Source: Paenibacillus_AA sp045062745 (lineage in GTDB: Bacteria; Bacillota; Bacilli; Paenibacillales; NBRC-103111). From it: a DNA stretch of 64,000 nucleotides. The position numbers were made by a program, and so were the translations under genes. The notes under the pieces were generated by a model. It was given only the letters and a program-made list of their open reading frames with translations. It made no database searches and was not told the DNA's origin. The DNA lies in assembly GCF_045062745.1 (NCBI RefSeq), contig NZ_JBJGED010000013.1, positions 1 through 64,000 of the forward strand, given 5' to 3'. Below are positions 42,306 to 50,344 of this stretch, in pieces; position 1 is the first letter of the stretch, and every line of letters starts with the position of its first letter.

Positions 42306-43007
42306 TCAGGCAAAAAAATACCAGACGCGCACCGTCGCCTTGACCGTCAGCTGACCCGGCTGGATCGGGGTGGTCGTTGCGGCCATCACCTTGGCGCTGT
42401 AGAATGGGATGGGCTCGGTGGATGCCGACAGCTCCTGCACCTTGTACGGTGTCGCTCCGATGCGGACTCCCATCGTGGTGGCCATCGTCTCCGCTTTGAA
42501 TCGCGCAGTCCTCAGGGCCAGAGTGAGCGCCTGACTCTCATAGGCGAGCGGATTGGAGATCGAGAACGTAATACTGCGGATAATATTGGCGCCATGAGTG
42601 ACTGCCTCGTTTACGATCCGCCCTGTATCGGCTACACGGTCGGCGGTTATGGTCAGCATATGGGTGACCCGGTACCCGCGAAACACTTGCTTGCCTTCCA
42701 CGAAGTCGTACTGCATCTCGATGCGATATTCGCTCGTCTGGATGTTCTTGGCCGGAATCCCCATCCGGTACAACGCCTGAATGATGTCCGCGATTTGCCG
42801 GGCATTCTCTTCAAGCGCCGCCTGCAGATCCGGCTTCTCCGTCTCGACCCCGAGTACGATCGTCGCCCGGTCGGCGGCCGCGGACACCGTGCCTTCCCCG
42901 AACACCTCGAGTGTGGAGTACGCATGGGCCGAAGCCGCCGTTCCCCCGTCATGCTGCTGCCCTGCCCTCGCATTCTCGATCGAATACCTGCTCACCATGT
43001 GGGCCAT
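42306..43007 (-). CDS. SIMPL-domain (DUF541) protein
   Basis: A 233-residue protein with the SIMPL/DUF541 pattern: STLEVFGEGTVSAAADRATIVLGV, NIQTSEYRIEMQYDF, RGYRVTHMLTITADRV, and a C-terminal VKATVRVWYFF. No clear signal peptide, unlike many periplasmic members. The family (e.g. BP26, YggE) is implicated in stress tolerance and forms channel-like oligomers. GGAGAGGAG lies upstream of the ATG. Confidence 0.9.
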   Translation of the reverse strand: MAHMVSRYSIENARAGQQHDGGTAASAHAYSTLEVFGEGTVSAAADRATIVLGVETEKPDLQAALEENARQIADIIQALYRMGIPAKNIQTSEYRIEMQYDFVEGKQVFRGYRVTHMLTITADRVADTGRIVNEAVTHGANIIRSITFSISNPLAYESQALTLALRTARFKAETMATTMGVRIGATPYKVQELSASTEPIPFYSAKVMAATTTPIQPGQLTVKATVRVWYFFA

Positions 43008-43113
43008 CTCCTCTCCAAATCCGATTAGTTACTCTAATGTATGGGCAGGCGGCGGGCGGCATGCTCGACAGAGGAGGAAACGCAGATTTTCCGAATATGT
43101 CTTCGGCTATGGG

Positions 43114-44256
43114 TTATGAGGGAAGCGCAATGCTTTCTTTTTCAATCGTAAATTTTATGAAAAATGTTGTTTCGCTTGCACTCGATGTAAAGGTCACATC
43201 GCCCGAATTTTTTACCATGATTTGTTTGCAGATCGCCAGGCCGAGCCCGGTGCCGTCCCTTTTACTGGAGACAAAAGGTTCGAATAGGGAATCTTTGATT
43301 TCCTCCTGGATTTCAGGACCGTTATTAGTAACGGAGATGATGTATTGATCCTCGGCAAGCCGACTCGCTACGATGATTTTCTTATCTTTCTCGACCTCGG
43401 AAAGGGCATCGATACTGTTATTGATAATATTGGATAGAACCTGCTGCAACGCAATTTTTTGAATGTGGAGAGGGATATCCGTCCCCTCGATATATTGAAA
43501 ATCAATCCGATCGTTGATCAATCTAGGGGTGATTAAGGCGATCACCGATTTAATCAGCGTGTTGGATGAAATTTGTTCAAAAGGCTCTTCAATCAAGTCT
43601 TTCTTGGAGAAGCTTAGGAAACCTGTAATTTGCAATTGAATATTGTTAAATTCACTTTCAATCGTTTCTAAATAAGATATTAATTTGGATGCTTGATTGT
43701 TTATTACTGCATTACGCAGCAGCTTCAAGAAGCCTAATATGGTTGTCAATGGGTTTCTTATCTCATGCGCCATACTAGCCGCCATTTTTCCTATGATCGT
43801 CAATCTCGATTCGTGCAGAGCCGTAATGGTTTGTTCATTTTTTTGTAAACGATTAATTAAAATCGCATGGTATTCATCAAGAACCGCTCTTTCATACTCA
43901 AATACGCGGTGTGTGATCTTTCTGATCAAGCGGAGCGGGATCTCTTTACCAAGAGGATGTTCCGCCACAAAATACAAAATGGAATCGACCATCAACTGGT
44001 TGCTATGTACAATATGGGCTACGGAGACGTCTCTTTTAATAAGTTGTTCGCATACAAGGGAAATGCCGGCCTGAAGCGGGTGCTCTTCTAACGGGGTATT
44101 CAATTCCAGCAAATAATCGAAGTATGTATAGGATTCTTGCATAAGATGTTCATGGTTATGAAATCCGGGGAAATGTAAGACTAGCCGCTCGTACCAAGAG
44201 GATATAATGATTTTTTTGTTGCTTTGTAATATTTCCAGGAATTCCCGGTCAGACAT
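43114..44256 (-). CDS. Soluble sensor histidine kinase with RsbRD-like N-terminus
   Basis: A 380-residue kinase with no TM segment. Residues 1-~135 form an all-helical sensor resembling the RsbRD N-terminal domain (NKKIIISSWYERLV, HRVFEYERAVLDEYHAILI). The HisKA box is KMAASMAHEIRNPLTTILGF (H164), followed by an HATPase domain with NIINNSIDAL (N box), TGLGLAICK (G2) and PFVSSK. The architecture is that of sporulation-type or stress-related cytosolic kinases. No response regulator adjoins it. It is noticeably more AT-rich than the genes before it and marks the start of the island to ~51.7 kb. Confidence 0.9.
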   Translation of the reverse strand: MSDREFLEILQSNKKIIISSWYERLVLHFPGFHNHEHLMQESYTYFDYLLELNTPLEEHPLQAGISLVCEQLIKRDVSVAHIVHSNQLMVDSILYFVAEHPLGKEIPLRLIRKITHRVFEYERAVLDEYHAILINRLQKNEQTITALHESRLTIIGKMAASMAHEIRNPLTTILGFLKLLRNAVINNQASKLISYLETIESEFNNIQLQITGFLSFSKKDLIEEPFEQISSNTLIKSVIALITPRLINDRIDFQYIEGTDIPLHIQKIALQQVLSNIINNSIDALSEVEKDKKIIVASRLAEDQYIISVTNNGPEIQEEIKDSLFEPFVSSKRDGTGLGLAICKQIMVKNSGDVTFTSSASETTFFIKFTIEKESIALPS

Positions 44257-44452
44257 TTTCTTGCCCCCTGTCAGTAAGGTTTTTTCTATTTTCGATAAAG
44301 TATTACTTAGTCCTCCCTATGATACTAAACGGATTTTTTGCGACTCAAACCTAAGGAAATGATTTTGAATCTGTTTTTTACATTTTCTTAACTTTTATAT
44401 ATAACGGAATAATTATATAATGATTTACAAATAAATTGGAGTGTGCGAATCA

Positions 44453-44776
44453 ATGAACCAAATCGAAGAAATGGCCGACGTTCTGAAGCTGTTGGGGGAT
44501 CGAAACCGGCTTTCGATCGTCGCTTTGCTGAATGAAAAGGAGCTTTGCGTATGCGAGATTGTGGAACTGCTGCAAACGAGCCAGCCTAACGTAAGTCAGC
44601 ATATGCGAAAATTAAAGGATGGCGGCTTGGTGAAGGAATCGAGGAAAGGCCAATGGATCTATTATTCCTTAAGCATTCTAGACCGGCCTTATATTGCGGA
44701 AATTCTAAAGCAGATCCCCTCTCAATTAGAGAAGATTCAGTCGGCTTCATGTGAAGATAATACGTGCTGCAATTAA
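44453..44776 (+). CDS. arsR: ArsR-family arsenic-responsive repressor
   Basis: A 107-residue winged-helix repressor. The metal site ELCVCEIVELL (Cys-Val-Cys in the alpha3 region) is the type that senses As(III)/Sb(III); the recognition helix reads SQPNVSQHMRKLKDGGLV. A Cys-rich tail (ASCEDNTCCN) adds further thiols. The ATG at 44453 has TTGGAG upstream. It heads the arsR-arsB-arsC operon; the AT-rich stretch just before it presumably holds promoter and operator. Confidence 0.95.
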   Translation: MNQIEEMADVLKLLGDRNRLSIVALLNEKELCVCEIVELLQTSQPNVSQHMRKLKDGGLVKESRKGQWIYYSLSILDRPYIAEILKQIPSQLEKIQSASCEDNTCCN

Positions 44777-44791
44777 TTCAGGAGGACTTGG

Positions 44792-46195
44792 ATGGTTTAC
44801 GTAGCCTTTCTTATTTTTGTGATCACCTTGACATTCGTCATCTGGCAGCCGAGAGGATTGAATATCGGTTGGTCGGCCGGCGCAGGCGCCATCCTTGCCT
44901 TACTATGCGGCGTGGTCAGTATCGCGGATGTCGGTACCGTAACCGGCATCGTTTGGAATGCAACCTTGGCTTTTGTAGCGATCATCCTAATCTCGCTCGT
45001 GCTGGATAAGATCGGTTTTTTTGAGTGGGCCGCCTTACATATGGCCCGGTTGGCACGAGGAAATGGGATGCTGATGTTTACCTTTATCATCCTGCTGGGA
45101 TCGGCGGTCGCCGCCCTGTTCGCCAATGATGGCGCTGCCTTGATCATCACTCCGATTGTGCTCGCGATGGTCCGGGCGCTTAACTTCGAGGAAAAGACGA
45201 TACTGCCTTACATCATGGCGAGCGGGTTTATCGCCGATACGGCCTCGCTGCCGCTCGTCGTCAGTAATTTGGTGAATATCGTATCCGCCGATTATTTCGA
45301 GATCGGATTCGCCGAATACGCCAGCCGCATGATCGTGCCTACGTTCTTTTCGATTATGGCGAGTCTCCTCGTTTTGTATTTGTATTTTCGGACTAGCCTT
45401 CCGAAGACGTACAACCTTGCTCAGCTCAAGAAGCCGAAAGAAGCGATAAAGGATCGGAGACTGTTCCAGTTCTCTTGGGTCATTCTCGCCGCCTTGCTGA
45501 TCGCGTATTTCGCCAGCGAATTTCTGTCCATCCCCGTTTCCTTCATTGCCGGGATCGCCGCTATCGCCTTTTTGTTCGCCGCGAGAAAAAGCCCGGTTAT
45601 TCATACACGGAAACTCATCAAAGAAGCGCCATGGGCGGTTGTCATTTTCTCGATCGGCATGTACGTGGTCGTATATGGATTAAGGAACGCCGGGTTGACC
45701 GATGCATTAGGGAGCGTCATTGAAGCGGTTGCGGATAACGGTCTGTTCGCGACGACGGTAGGCATGGGCTTTATCGCGGCGATCCTGTCGTCCATTATGA
45801 ATAACATGCCGACGGTCATGATCGATGCGCTGGCGATCCAGGGTACCGTCACCCAAGGGGTTGTGCGGGAAGCGCTCATCTACGCCAATGTGATCGGTTC
45901 CGATTTGGGTCCGAAGATCACCCCGATCGGATCGCTGGCCACGCTGCTTTGGCTGCATGTCCTATCCGCGAAAAATGTAAAGATCAGCTGGGGGACTTAT
46001 TTTAAAATCGGCGTGATTTTAACCATCCCGACCTTGTTTATCACGCTCACCGGTCTTTATTTGTGGCTTGATTTTGTACAATCGTTCAGCGTAAACGTAT
46101 GGTTATGCATAGCTGCGTTTATCGGCGGGATCGTGGGGGTCGCGTGGATTGTAAGAACCGCATGGGGCAGCAAACAAACGAAAAGGAGCTATTAA
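44792..46195 (+). CDS. arsB: Arsenite efflux transporter ArsB
   Basis: A 467-residue membrane protein with about 12 hydrophobic segments. The ArsB/NhaD-family motifs FANDGAALIITPIVLAM, GFIADTASLPLVVSNLVNI, SSIMNNMPTVMIDALAI and GSDLGPKITPIGSLATLLWL are all present. It extrudes arsenite or antimonite using the proton gradient. It follows arsR by 15 bp and precedes arsC by 2 bp. Confidence 0.96.
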   Translation: MVYVAFLIFVITLTFVIWQPRGLNIGWSAGAGAILALLCGVVSIADVGTVTGIVWNATLAFVAIILISLVLDKIGFFEWAALHMARLARGNGMLMFTFIILLGSAVAALFANDGAALIITPIVLAMVRALNFEEKTILPYIMASGFIADTASLPLVVSNLVNIVSADYFEIGFAEYASRMIVPTFFSIMASLLVLYLYFRTSLPKTYNLAQLKKPKEAIKDRRLFQFSWVILAALLIAYFASEFLSIPVSFIAGIAAIAFLFAARKSPVIHTRKLIKEAPWAVVIFSIGMYVVVYGLRNAGLTDALGSVIEAVADNGLFATTVGMGFIAAILSSIMNNMPTVMIDALAIQGTVTQGVVREALIYANVIGSDLGPKITPIGSLATLLWLHVLSAKNVKISWGTYFKIGVILTIPTLFITLTGLYLWLDFVQSFSVNVWLCIAAFIGGIVGVAWIVRTAWGSKQTKRSY

Positions 46196-46197
46196 CG

Positions 46198-46623
46198 ATG
46201 GAGAACAAACCTTTGGTTTACTTTCTATGTACGGGGAACTCCTGCAGAAGTCAAATCGCGGACGGCTTTCTGAGAGCACTTGGCAGCGACAACTATGAGG
46301 TGAAAAGTGCCGGGCTCGAAGCCCACGGATTGAACCCGCGCGCGGTTCAAGTGATGAAGGAAGCCGGCGTCGATATTAGCCGTCATACTTCGGATGTCAT
46401 CGACCCGGACATTCTGAACCGGGCCGACTATGTGATCACGCTGTGCGGACACGCGGACGAGCATTGCCCCGTGATCTCCAACAAGAGCGTAACGAAGTGG
46501 CACTGGGGGTTCGATGATCCGGCCAAAGCGACCGGAACGGAAGAGGAAATCATGATCCAGTTCCGAACTGTCCGGGATTCGATTAAGAACCGGATCGAAC
46601 GGTTCGTCAGAGAAGGGAAATGA
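46198..46623 (+). CDS. arsC: Thioredoxin-coupled arsenate reductase
   Basis: A 141-residue low-molecular-weight-phosphatase-type ArsC. The P-loop C11-TGNS-C16-RS holds the nucleophile, and C83 and C90 (TLCGHADEHC) form the shuttle disulfide, as in Staphylococcus pI258 and Bacillus ArsC. It reduces arsenate to arsenite for ArsB. The ATG at 46198 follows AAAAGGAG. Confidence 0.97.
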   Translation: MENKPLVYFLCTGNSCRSQIADGFLRALGSDNYEVKSAGLEAHGLNPRAVQVMKEAGVDISRHTSDVIDPDILNRADYVITLCGHADEHCPVISNKSVTKWHWGFDDPAKATGTEEEIMIQFRTVRDSIKNRIERFVREGK

Positions 46624-46627
46624 GGGG

Positions 46628-46664
46628 AAAAGAAAACCACTTATCCGAGTGGTTTTCTTTTTTA
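46628..46664 (+). terminator. Terminator of the ars operon
   Basis: AAAAGAAAACCACT (46628-46641) pairs with AGTGGTTTTCTTTT (46648-46661), followed by TT. The flanking A-run also provides a U-tract for the minus-strand gene that converges on it. Confidence 0.9.
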
Positions 46665-46691
46665 CTCTGTTAAGTTTCACGTACATAGAAT

Positions 46692-47030
46692 TCAATTGTT
46701 AATAATCATGTTTATTTTCGTTTGAATATCCGTGCGCAAGAATGCTTTTGCTTCGTCGTTGCCTGTCAACTGCAACAAAACCGGCTCCTCTGCATGGCTT
46801 GCAATGACCGTGAACGTTAAAAACGGACAGCATTTCCGCTCCATGCTTACCCATTCATTGATAAGCCGCAGCGTTTCCGAATCCCCTGGAAATTGATACT
46901 GGTACCCGTTTTCAAGCTCCGTAATGCCTTGCCTTCTGCTTTCGAGCTCTCCCCATATGTTCTTGTACTCTTCCCGCTGTTCTTTCGTAAAAACCGTATG
47001 GCAGCATGCGACTGGTTTTTCTTTACTCAT
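46692..47030 (-). CDS. Small protein with ACC and KCCPFL cysteine pairs, unknown
   Basis: A 112-residue soluble protein with two vicinal cysteine pairs, ACCHTVF near the N-terminus and MERKCCPFLTF in the middle, plus LRLINEWVSMERK. The E-R-x-C-C-P-F-L block recurs in small proteins near metal(loid) resistance genes in my recollection, and vicinal thiols would suit As(III) or Hg binding. It converges on arsC across a shared terminator. The function is unknown. Confidence 0.65.
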   Translation of the reverse strand: MSKEKPVACCHTVFTKEQREEYKNIWGELESRRQGITELENGYQYQFPGDSETLRLINEWVSMERKCCPFLTFTVIASHAEEPVLLQLTGNDEAKAFLRTDIQTKINMIINN

Positions 47031-47231
47031 GTTTATCCCCTTTCACTTTGCCAATTCCCTTTTTTCATTTACATCACCTTCCAATACCGGTGCGGCGTTA
47101 ATAGTAATCTTGAATAGCATGCGGTTGCTTGGATTTAAGCGATAAGGTTTTTTTGGTCGCAATTGAGGGGCGGAACAAATAACGGGGGCATATCATGAAA
47201 GGAACAAAAGTGTTAAGAAGGGGAGAGCACA

Positions 47232-47450
47232 TTGCCTTCATGTGTTGGAAACATCGAAGTATCGAGTTTAAACCCAAGTTCCATTTTCCAGGTTGGAGAT
47301 ATTTCTGTTTCTTCACCGGCAAGTACTTCAAAAACGTTTGCCGGAGCAAATTCCTCTAATACAGGCGATACTTTTGGAATAAGTATTACAAACAATGAAG
47401 CTAATCTTACAAAGACGAATGACATGGATATAAAGGATGCTGTGAAGTAA
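47232..47450 (+). CDS. GerPA/GerPF-type spore germination protein
   Basis: A 72-residue protein starting at TTG 47232 (AGAAGGGGAGAG upstream). It shows the GerPA/GerPF family pattern: M-P-x-x-V-G-N at the N-terminus, GDISVSSPASTSKTFAGANS and NTGD followed by ITNNEANLTKTND. GerP proteins are spore coat components needed for germinant access. It is alone here, not in a gerPABCDEF cluster, and has a Cys at position 4 where family members usually have Ala or Ile. A terminator follows at 47496. Confidence 0.75.
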   Translation: MPSCVGNIEVSSLNPSSIFQVGDISVSSPASTSKTFAGANSSNTGDTFGISITNNEANLTKTNDMDIKDAVK

Positions 47451-47495
47451 CGCAAGTAAAATGTGTACGCAAAAAGACGTTCTGCATTGGGGTTC

Positions 47496-47524
47496 GCATG
47501 AGAAACATGTTCTCATGCTTTTTT
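47496..47524 (+). terminator. Terminator after the GerPF-like gene
   Basis: A perfect 9-bp stem GCATGAGAA (47496-47504) / TTCTCATGC (47510-47518), loop ACATG, is followed by six T. Confidence 0.9.
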
Positions 47525-47559
47525 GTGCTGGAAGGCTCCATATTGGAATCCAATTCCAA

Positions 47560-47621
47560 TTGACTGTTTATACCCCATGGGGTATATTATTTTTAGTTTT
47601 TGTTATACCCCCATGGGTATA
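47560..47621 (+). promoter_or_regulatory. Promoter of the persulfide operon with two CstR-type operators
   Basis: TTGACT (47560-47565) and TATATT (47583-47588) are 17 bp apart. The perfect 18-bp palindrome TATACCCCATGGGGTATA (47569-47586) fills the spacer and half the -10 box. A second near-copy, TATACCC-CCAT-GGGTATA (47604-47621), lies 35 bp downstream centre to centre. C-tract/G-tract dyads of this kind are bound by CsoR/CstR-family repressors, and a cstR-type gene lies in the operon, so autoregulated repression is likely. Confidence 0.85.
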
Positions 47622-47671
47622 TGGGGCTGGATAATTAGAATGAGATATTTCAAATGCAGGAGGGAAAAGAA

Positions 47672-48247
47672 ATGCCAATTCCAGTGGATCAAATCTTGGA
47701 TGCAAAAGGACTGGCTTGTCCGATGCCAATGGTAAAAACAAAAAAAGCCATGGAAGCCCTTTTGCCGGGGCGTGTGTTGGAAGTTCAGGCTACGGACAAA
47801 GGTTCCATTGCGGATATTCAAAGTTGGGCTGCAAAAGTAGGCCATGCTTATTTGGGAACCAGGGTCGATGCAGAAGTGATTTTTCATTACCTTCGGAAAG
47901 CAAGTCCCATTGAAGTGAAACCTGAAACGAAGCACCCCATTACAGTAACGAACGATGAACTACTTCAAAAATTGGAACGAGAAGGCAATGATATTGTGCT
48001 CATCGATGTCCGTGAACCCGCCGAATATGCATTCGGGCACATACCGGGAGCCTTGTCCGTCCCCTTAGGAACATTGGAAGAAACAATGAAAACCTTCGAT
48101 TTATCCCTTAACATTTATGTGATTTGTCGCACGGGAAATCGAAGCGATTTAGCGGCACAGCTGCTTTCGAATCAAGGGTTTACGAAAGTAACCAATATTA
48201 TTCCGGGAATGTCCCAATGGACAGCGCCTGTCAACAGGGAGGAGTGA
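47672..48247 (+). CDS. TusA-rhodanese fusion sulfurtransferase
   Basis: A 191-residue two-domain protein. Residues 1-75 are a TusA-like sulfur carrier (LDAKGLACPMPMVKTKKAM, C16 as persulfide site). Residues ~88-190 are a rhodanese (VLIDVREPAEYAFGHIPGA, active-site loop C152-RTGNR). It resembles part of Staphylococcal CstA, which passes sulfane sulfur between carriers. The ATG at 47672 follows AGGAGGG. First gene of the persulfide-detoxification operon, 6 bp before the next gene. Confidence 0.92.
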   Translation: MPIPVDQILDAKGLACPMPMVKTKKAMEALLPGRVLEVQATDKGSIADIQSWAAKVGHAYLGTRVDAEVIFHYLRKASPIEVKPETKHPITVTNDELLQKLEREGNDIVLIDVREPAEYAFGHIPGALSVPLGTLEETMKTFDLSLNIYVICRTGNRSDLAAQLLSNQGFTKVTNIIPGMSQWTAPVNREE

Positions 48248-48253
48248 TGAGTT

Positions 48254-49390
48254 TTGGCAAAGCTAACCCCCGTGACGGCGGCCGAATTAACTCGTCACAT
48301 CATGGAGAAGAAAAAGCTTTTCGTATTGGACGTTCGCAACGAGGAGGACTTTCATAAATGGAAAATCGAAGGCGAGAACGTGGAAATTCTCAATGTTCCG
48401 TACTTTGAATTGTTTGATGGCGTCGAAGGCATCCTCCATCTAATACCTGAAGATAAGCCGGTGATTGTAGTCTGTGCGAAAGAAGGCTCTTCGATTTTCG
48501 TCGCGGAGCAATTGCTTGCACACGTAAAAACACAGCTGTTCTACCTGGCAGGAGGGATGAGAGCGTGGAGCGAGCACTTGGAGCCCATTAAAATCGGCAA
48601 TCTTCAAAACGGGGGCGAAATTTATCAATTTAATCGAATCGGTAAAGGATGCTTGTCCTACATGTTGATTTCGAACCGGGAAGCACTGGTCGTCGACTCA
48701 GCTCGAATGATTACCGCGTACGAACAGTTTGCCACAGAGAAAAACATTCGCATTCGGCATATTATCGACACACACTTGCATGCGGACCATATCTCTGGCG
48801 GAAGAATGATGGCCGAAAAGTTAAACGCCGCCTACTGGTTGCCTCCAAGAGATGCGGAGGAAGTCACTTTTGCTTACAATGCGCTGGAAGAGGGCAGAGA
48901 AATCAGGATTGGCGGATCAACCGTGAAGGTAGCCCCCCTATACACACCGGGGCACACGATTGGCAGCACCACTCTGATCGTCGATGGCCAATACTTGCTT
49001 ACAGGAGACATCCTTTTCGTAGAATCGATCGGACGACCCGACTTAGCCGGGAAAGCGGAAGACTGGGTGAATGACTTGCGGACCACCTTGTATTCCAAGT
49101 ATAAATCAATGGACGAAACCCTGATTGTCCTTCCTGCGCACTTTGGAAACATGACAGAAATGAATGATGACGGTACGGTCTCGGCTCGGTTAGGTGATTT
49201 GTTTAAGACCAATGCCGGATTCCATATAACGAGCGAAGATCAATTCAGGGAGTCCGTCACCCTTAATTTGCCCCCGCAACCAAATGCTTATCAAGACATT
49301 AGGAAAACCAACATGGGGCAAATGAACCCTACTGAGGTCGAGCAGCAGGAGATGGAAGTGGGTCCTAACCGTTGTGCGGTTCACGAGTAA
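48254..49390 (+). CDS. Rhodanese-persulfide dioxygenase fusion (CstB-like)
   Basis: A 378-residue protein. Residues ~1-112 are a rhodanese (VLDVRNEEDFHKWKIEG, active loop C74-AKEGS). From ~122 it is a metallo-beta-lactamase-fold persulfide dioxygenase with H174-x-H176-x-D178-H179 and later YTPGHTIGSTTLIVDGQYLLTGDILF. Together they would oxidise persulfide sulfur to sulfite or thiosulfate. In Staphylococcal CstB the dioxygenase comes first, so the domain order here is reversed. Starts at TTG 48254 with GGAGG upstream. Confidence 0.9.
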   Translation: MAKLTPVTAAELTRHIMEKKKLFVLDVRNEEDFHKWKIEGENVEILNVPYFELFDGVEGILHLIPEDKPVIVVCAKEGSSIFVAEQLLAHVKTQLFYLAGGMRAWSEHLEPIKIGNLQNGGEIYQFNRIGKGCLSYMLISNREALVVDSARMITAYEQFATEKNIRIRHIIDTHLHADHISGGRMMAEKLNAAYWLPPRDAEEVTFAYNALEEGREIRIGGSTVKVAPLYTPGHTIGSTTLIVDGQYLLTGDILFVESIGRPDLAGKAEDWVNDLRTTLYSKYKSMDETLIVLPAHFGNMTEMNDDGTVSARLGDLFKTNAGFHITSEDQFRESVTLNLPPQPNAYQDIRKTNMGQMNPTEVEQQEMEVGPNRCAVHE

Positions 49391-49444
49391 ATACAAGGAA
49401 CGGATACCTCGTTTGATATTAAGCATAAGGAGGAGTGAACCCTC

Positions 49445-49924
49445 GTGGAGAACAAGGAAAAAACAACGATTGTCTTGTTCAGCGGCGAAATGGATAAGGC
49501 CATTGCTGCGTTTATTATTGCAAATGGAGCAGCCGCCTACGATCAAGAAGTGACGATTTTCTTTACGTTTTGGGGATTGAATGCACTTCGAAAGGATGAA
49601 GTCGTCCCTACGAAAAAAGGATTTTTAGAGCGCATGTTTGCAACCATGATGCCGCGCGGCGTTAATAAACTGGGACTTTCCAAAATGAACTTTGGCGGCA
49701 TAGGCCCTAAAATGATTAAACATGTGATGAAGAAGCATAACGTGCTCACGCTTCCCGGACTGATCGAACTGGCTCAAGAGCAGGGGGTAAAGCTCGTGGC
49801 ATGTACCATGACGATGGACCTGCTTGGTCTGCAAAAGGAAGAACTGCTAAATGGAATTGAATATGCAGGCGTCGGAGCTTACCTCGGAGATGCAACGGAT
49901 GCAAAGGTGAACTTGTTCATATAA
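49445..49924 (+). CDS. DsrE/DsrF-like (DsrE2 type) sulfur carrier protein
   Basis: A 159-residue protein of the DsrE2 kind: TIVLFSGEMDKAIAAFIIANGAAA, VTIFFTFWGLNALRK, a central basic loop, and the Cys-bearing strand GVKLVACTMTMDLLGL (C120), the likely persulfide-carrying residue. A partner for rhodanese and TusA in sulfane-sulfur transfer. GTG start at 49445 with AAGGAGGAG upstream. Confidence 0.9.
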   Translation: MENKEKTTIVLFSGEMDKAIAAFIIANGAAAYDQEVTIFFTFWGLNALRKDEVVPTKKGFLERMFATMMPRGVNKLGLSKMNFGGIGPKMIKHVMKKHNVLTLPGLIELAQEQGVKLVACTMTMDLLGLQKEELLNGIEYAGVGAYLGDATDAKVNLFI

Positions 49925-49997
49925 CCGTTCCGTTGTTAATTCTGATTAACATAGTCATAATAGAACCTATACCAGTAACGTAATGGGGTGAGGTTGA

Positions 49998-50258
49998 ATG
50001 AATTATGATGATGATTTGAAAAAGCGTCTTCGCCGAATGGAAGGCCAAGTCCGCGGCGTATTGAAAATGATGGAGGAAGACAAGCACTGCAAAGAAGTGG
50101 TGGCTCAAATCTCCGCGATCCGAAGTGCAGCGGACAAAGCGATCGCGTACATTGTCGCTAAAAACCTGGAGCAGTGTATTCTGGATGAAAAAGACAACGG
50201 CGGCGATACAGGCAAAGTAGTTGCCGAAGCAGTCGAGCTGTTAATCAAAAGCAGATAA
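49998..50258 (+). CDS. cstR: CstR-type persulfide-sensing repressor (CsoR family)
   Basis: An 86-residue helical repressor of the CsoR/RcnR family: KKRLRRMEGQVRGVLKMMEEDKHC, QISAIRSAADKAIAYIVAKNLEQC. The two sensing cysteines C31 and C60 are kept, but the copper-binding His of CsoR is replaced by Asn at 56 (KNLEQC). That is the mark of CstR, which forms C31-C60 sulfur bridges with persulfides rather than binding copper. It is the last gene of the operon and should bind the palindromes at 47569 and 47604. Confidence 0.92.
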   Translation: MNYDDDLKKRLRRMEGQVRGVLKMMEEDKHCKEVVAQISAIRSAADKAIAYIVAKNLEQCILDEKDNGGDTGKVVAEAVELLIKSR

Positions 50259-50294
50259 AAAGAAGGGTTGCTCGTAGTGGCAACCCATTAAAAC

Positions 50295-50325
50295 ACTTGC
50301 AAAATGCAAATAAAACATGTATAAC
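50295..50325 (+). promoter_or_regulatory. Promoter and operator of the Cys-rich marR gene
   Basis: TTGCAA (50297-50302) and TATAAC (50320-50325) are 17 bp apart. The -35 box is half of a perfect dyad TTGCA-AAA-TGCAA (50297-50309), within an 18-base block ACTTGCA...GCAAATA (50295-50312) that is repeated before arsM. The MarR protein is the likely ligand. Confidence 0.75.
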
Positions 50326-50344
50326 TAACACAGGGGGAATCGAC

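Noticed and set aside
47098..47455. Minus-strand open frames of about 80 codons at 47098-47349 and 47213-47455.
   Set aside because: They overlap the GerPF-like gene, which has a ribosome site, family motifs and its own terminator; the minus frames have none of these.
49998..50258. Reading the CsoR-family protein as a copper sensor.
   Set aside because: The copper-binding His is Asn at position 56, no copA or copZ is nearby, and the surrounding genes all handle persulfide sulfur.
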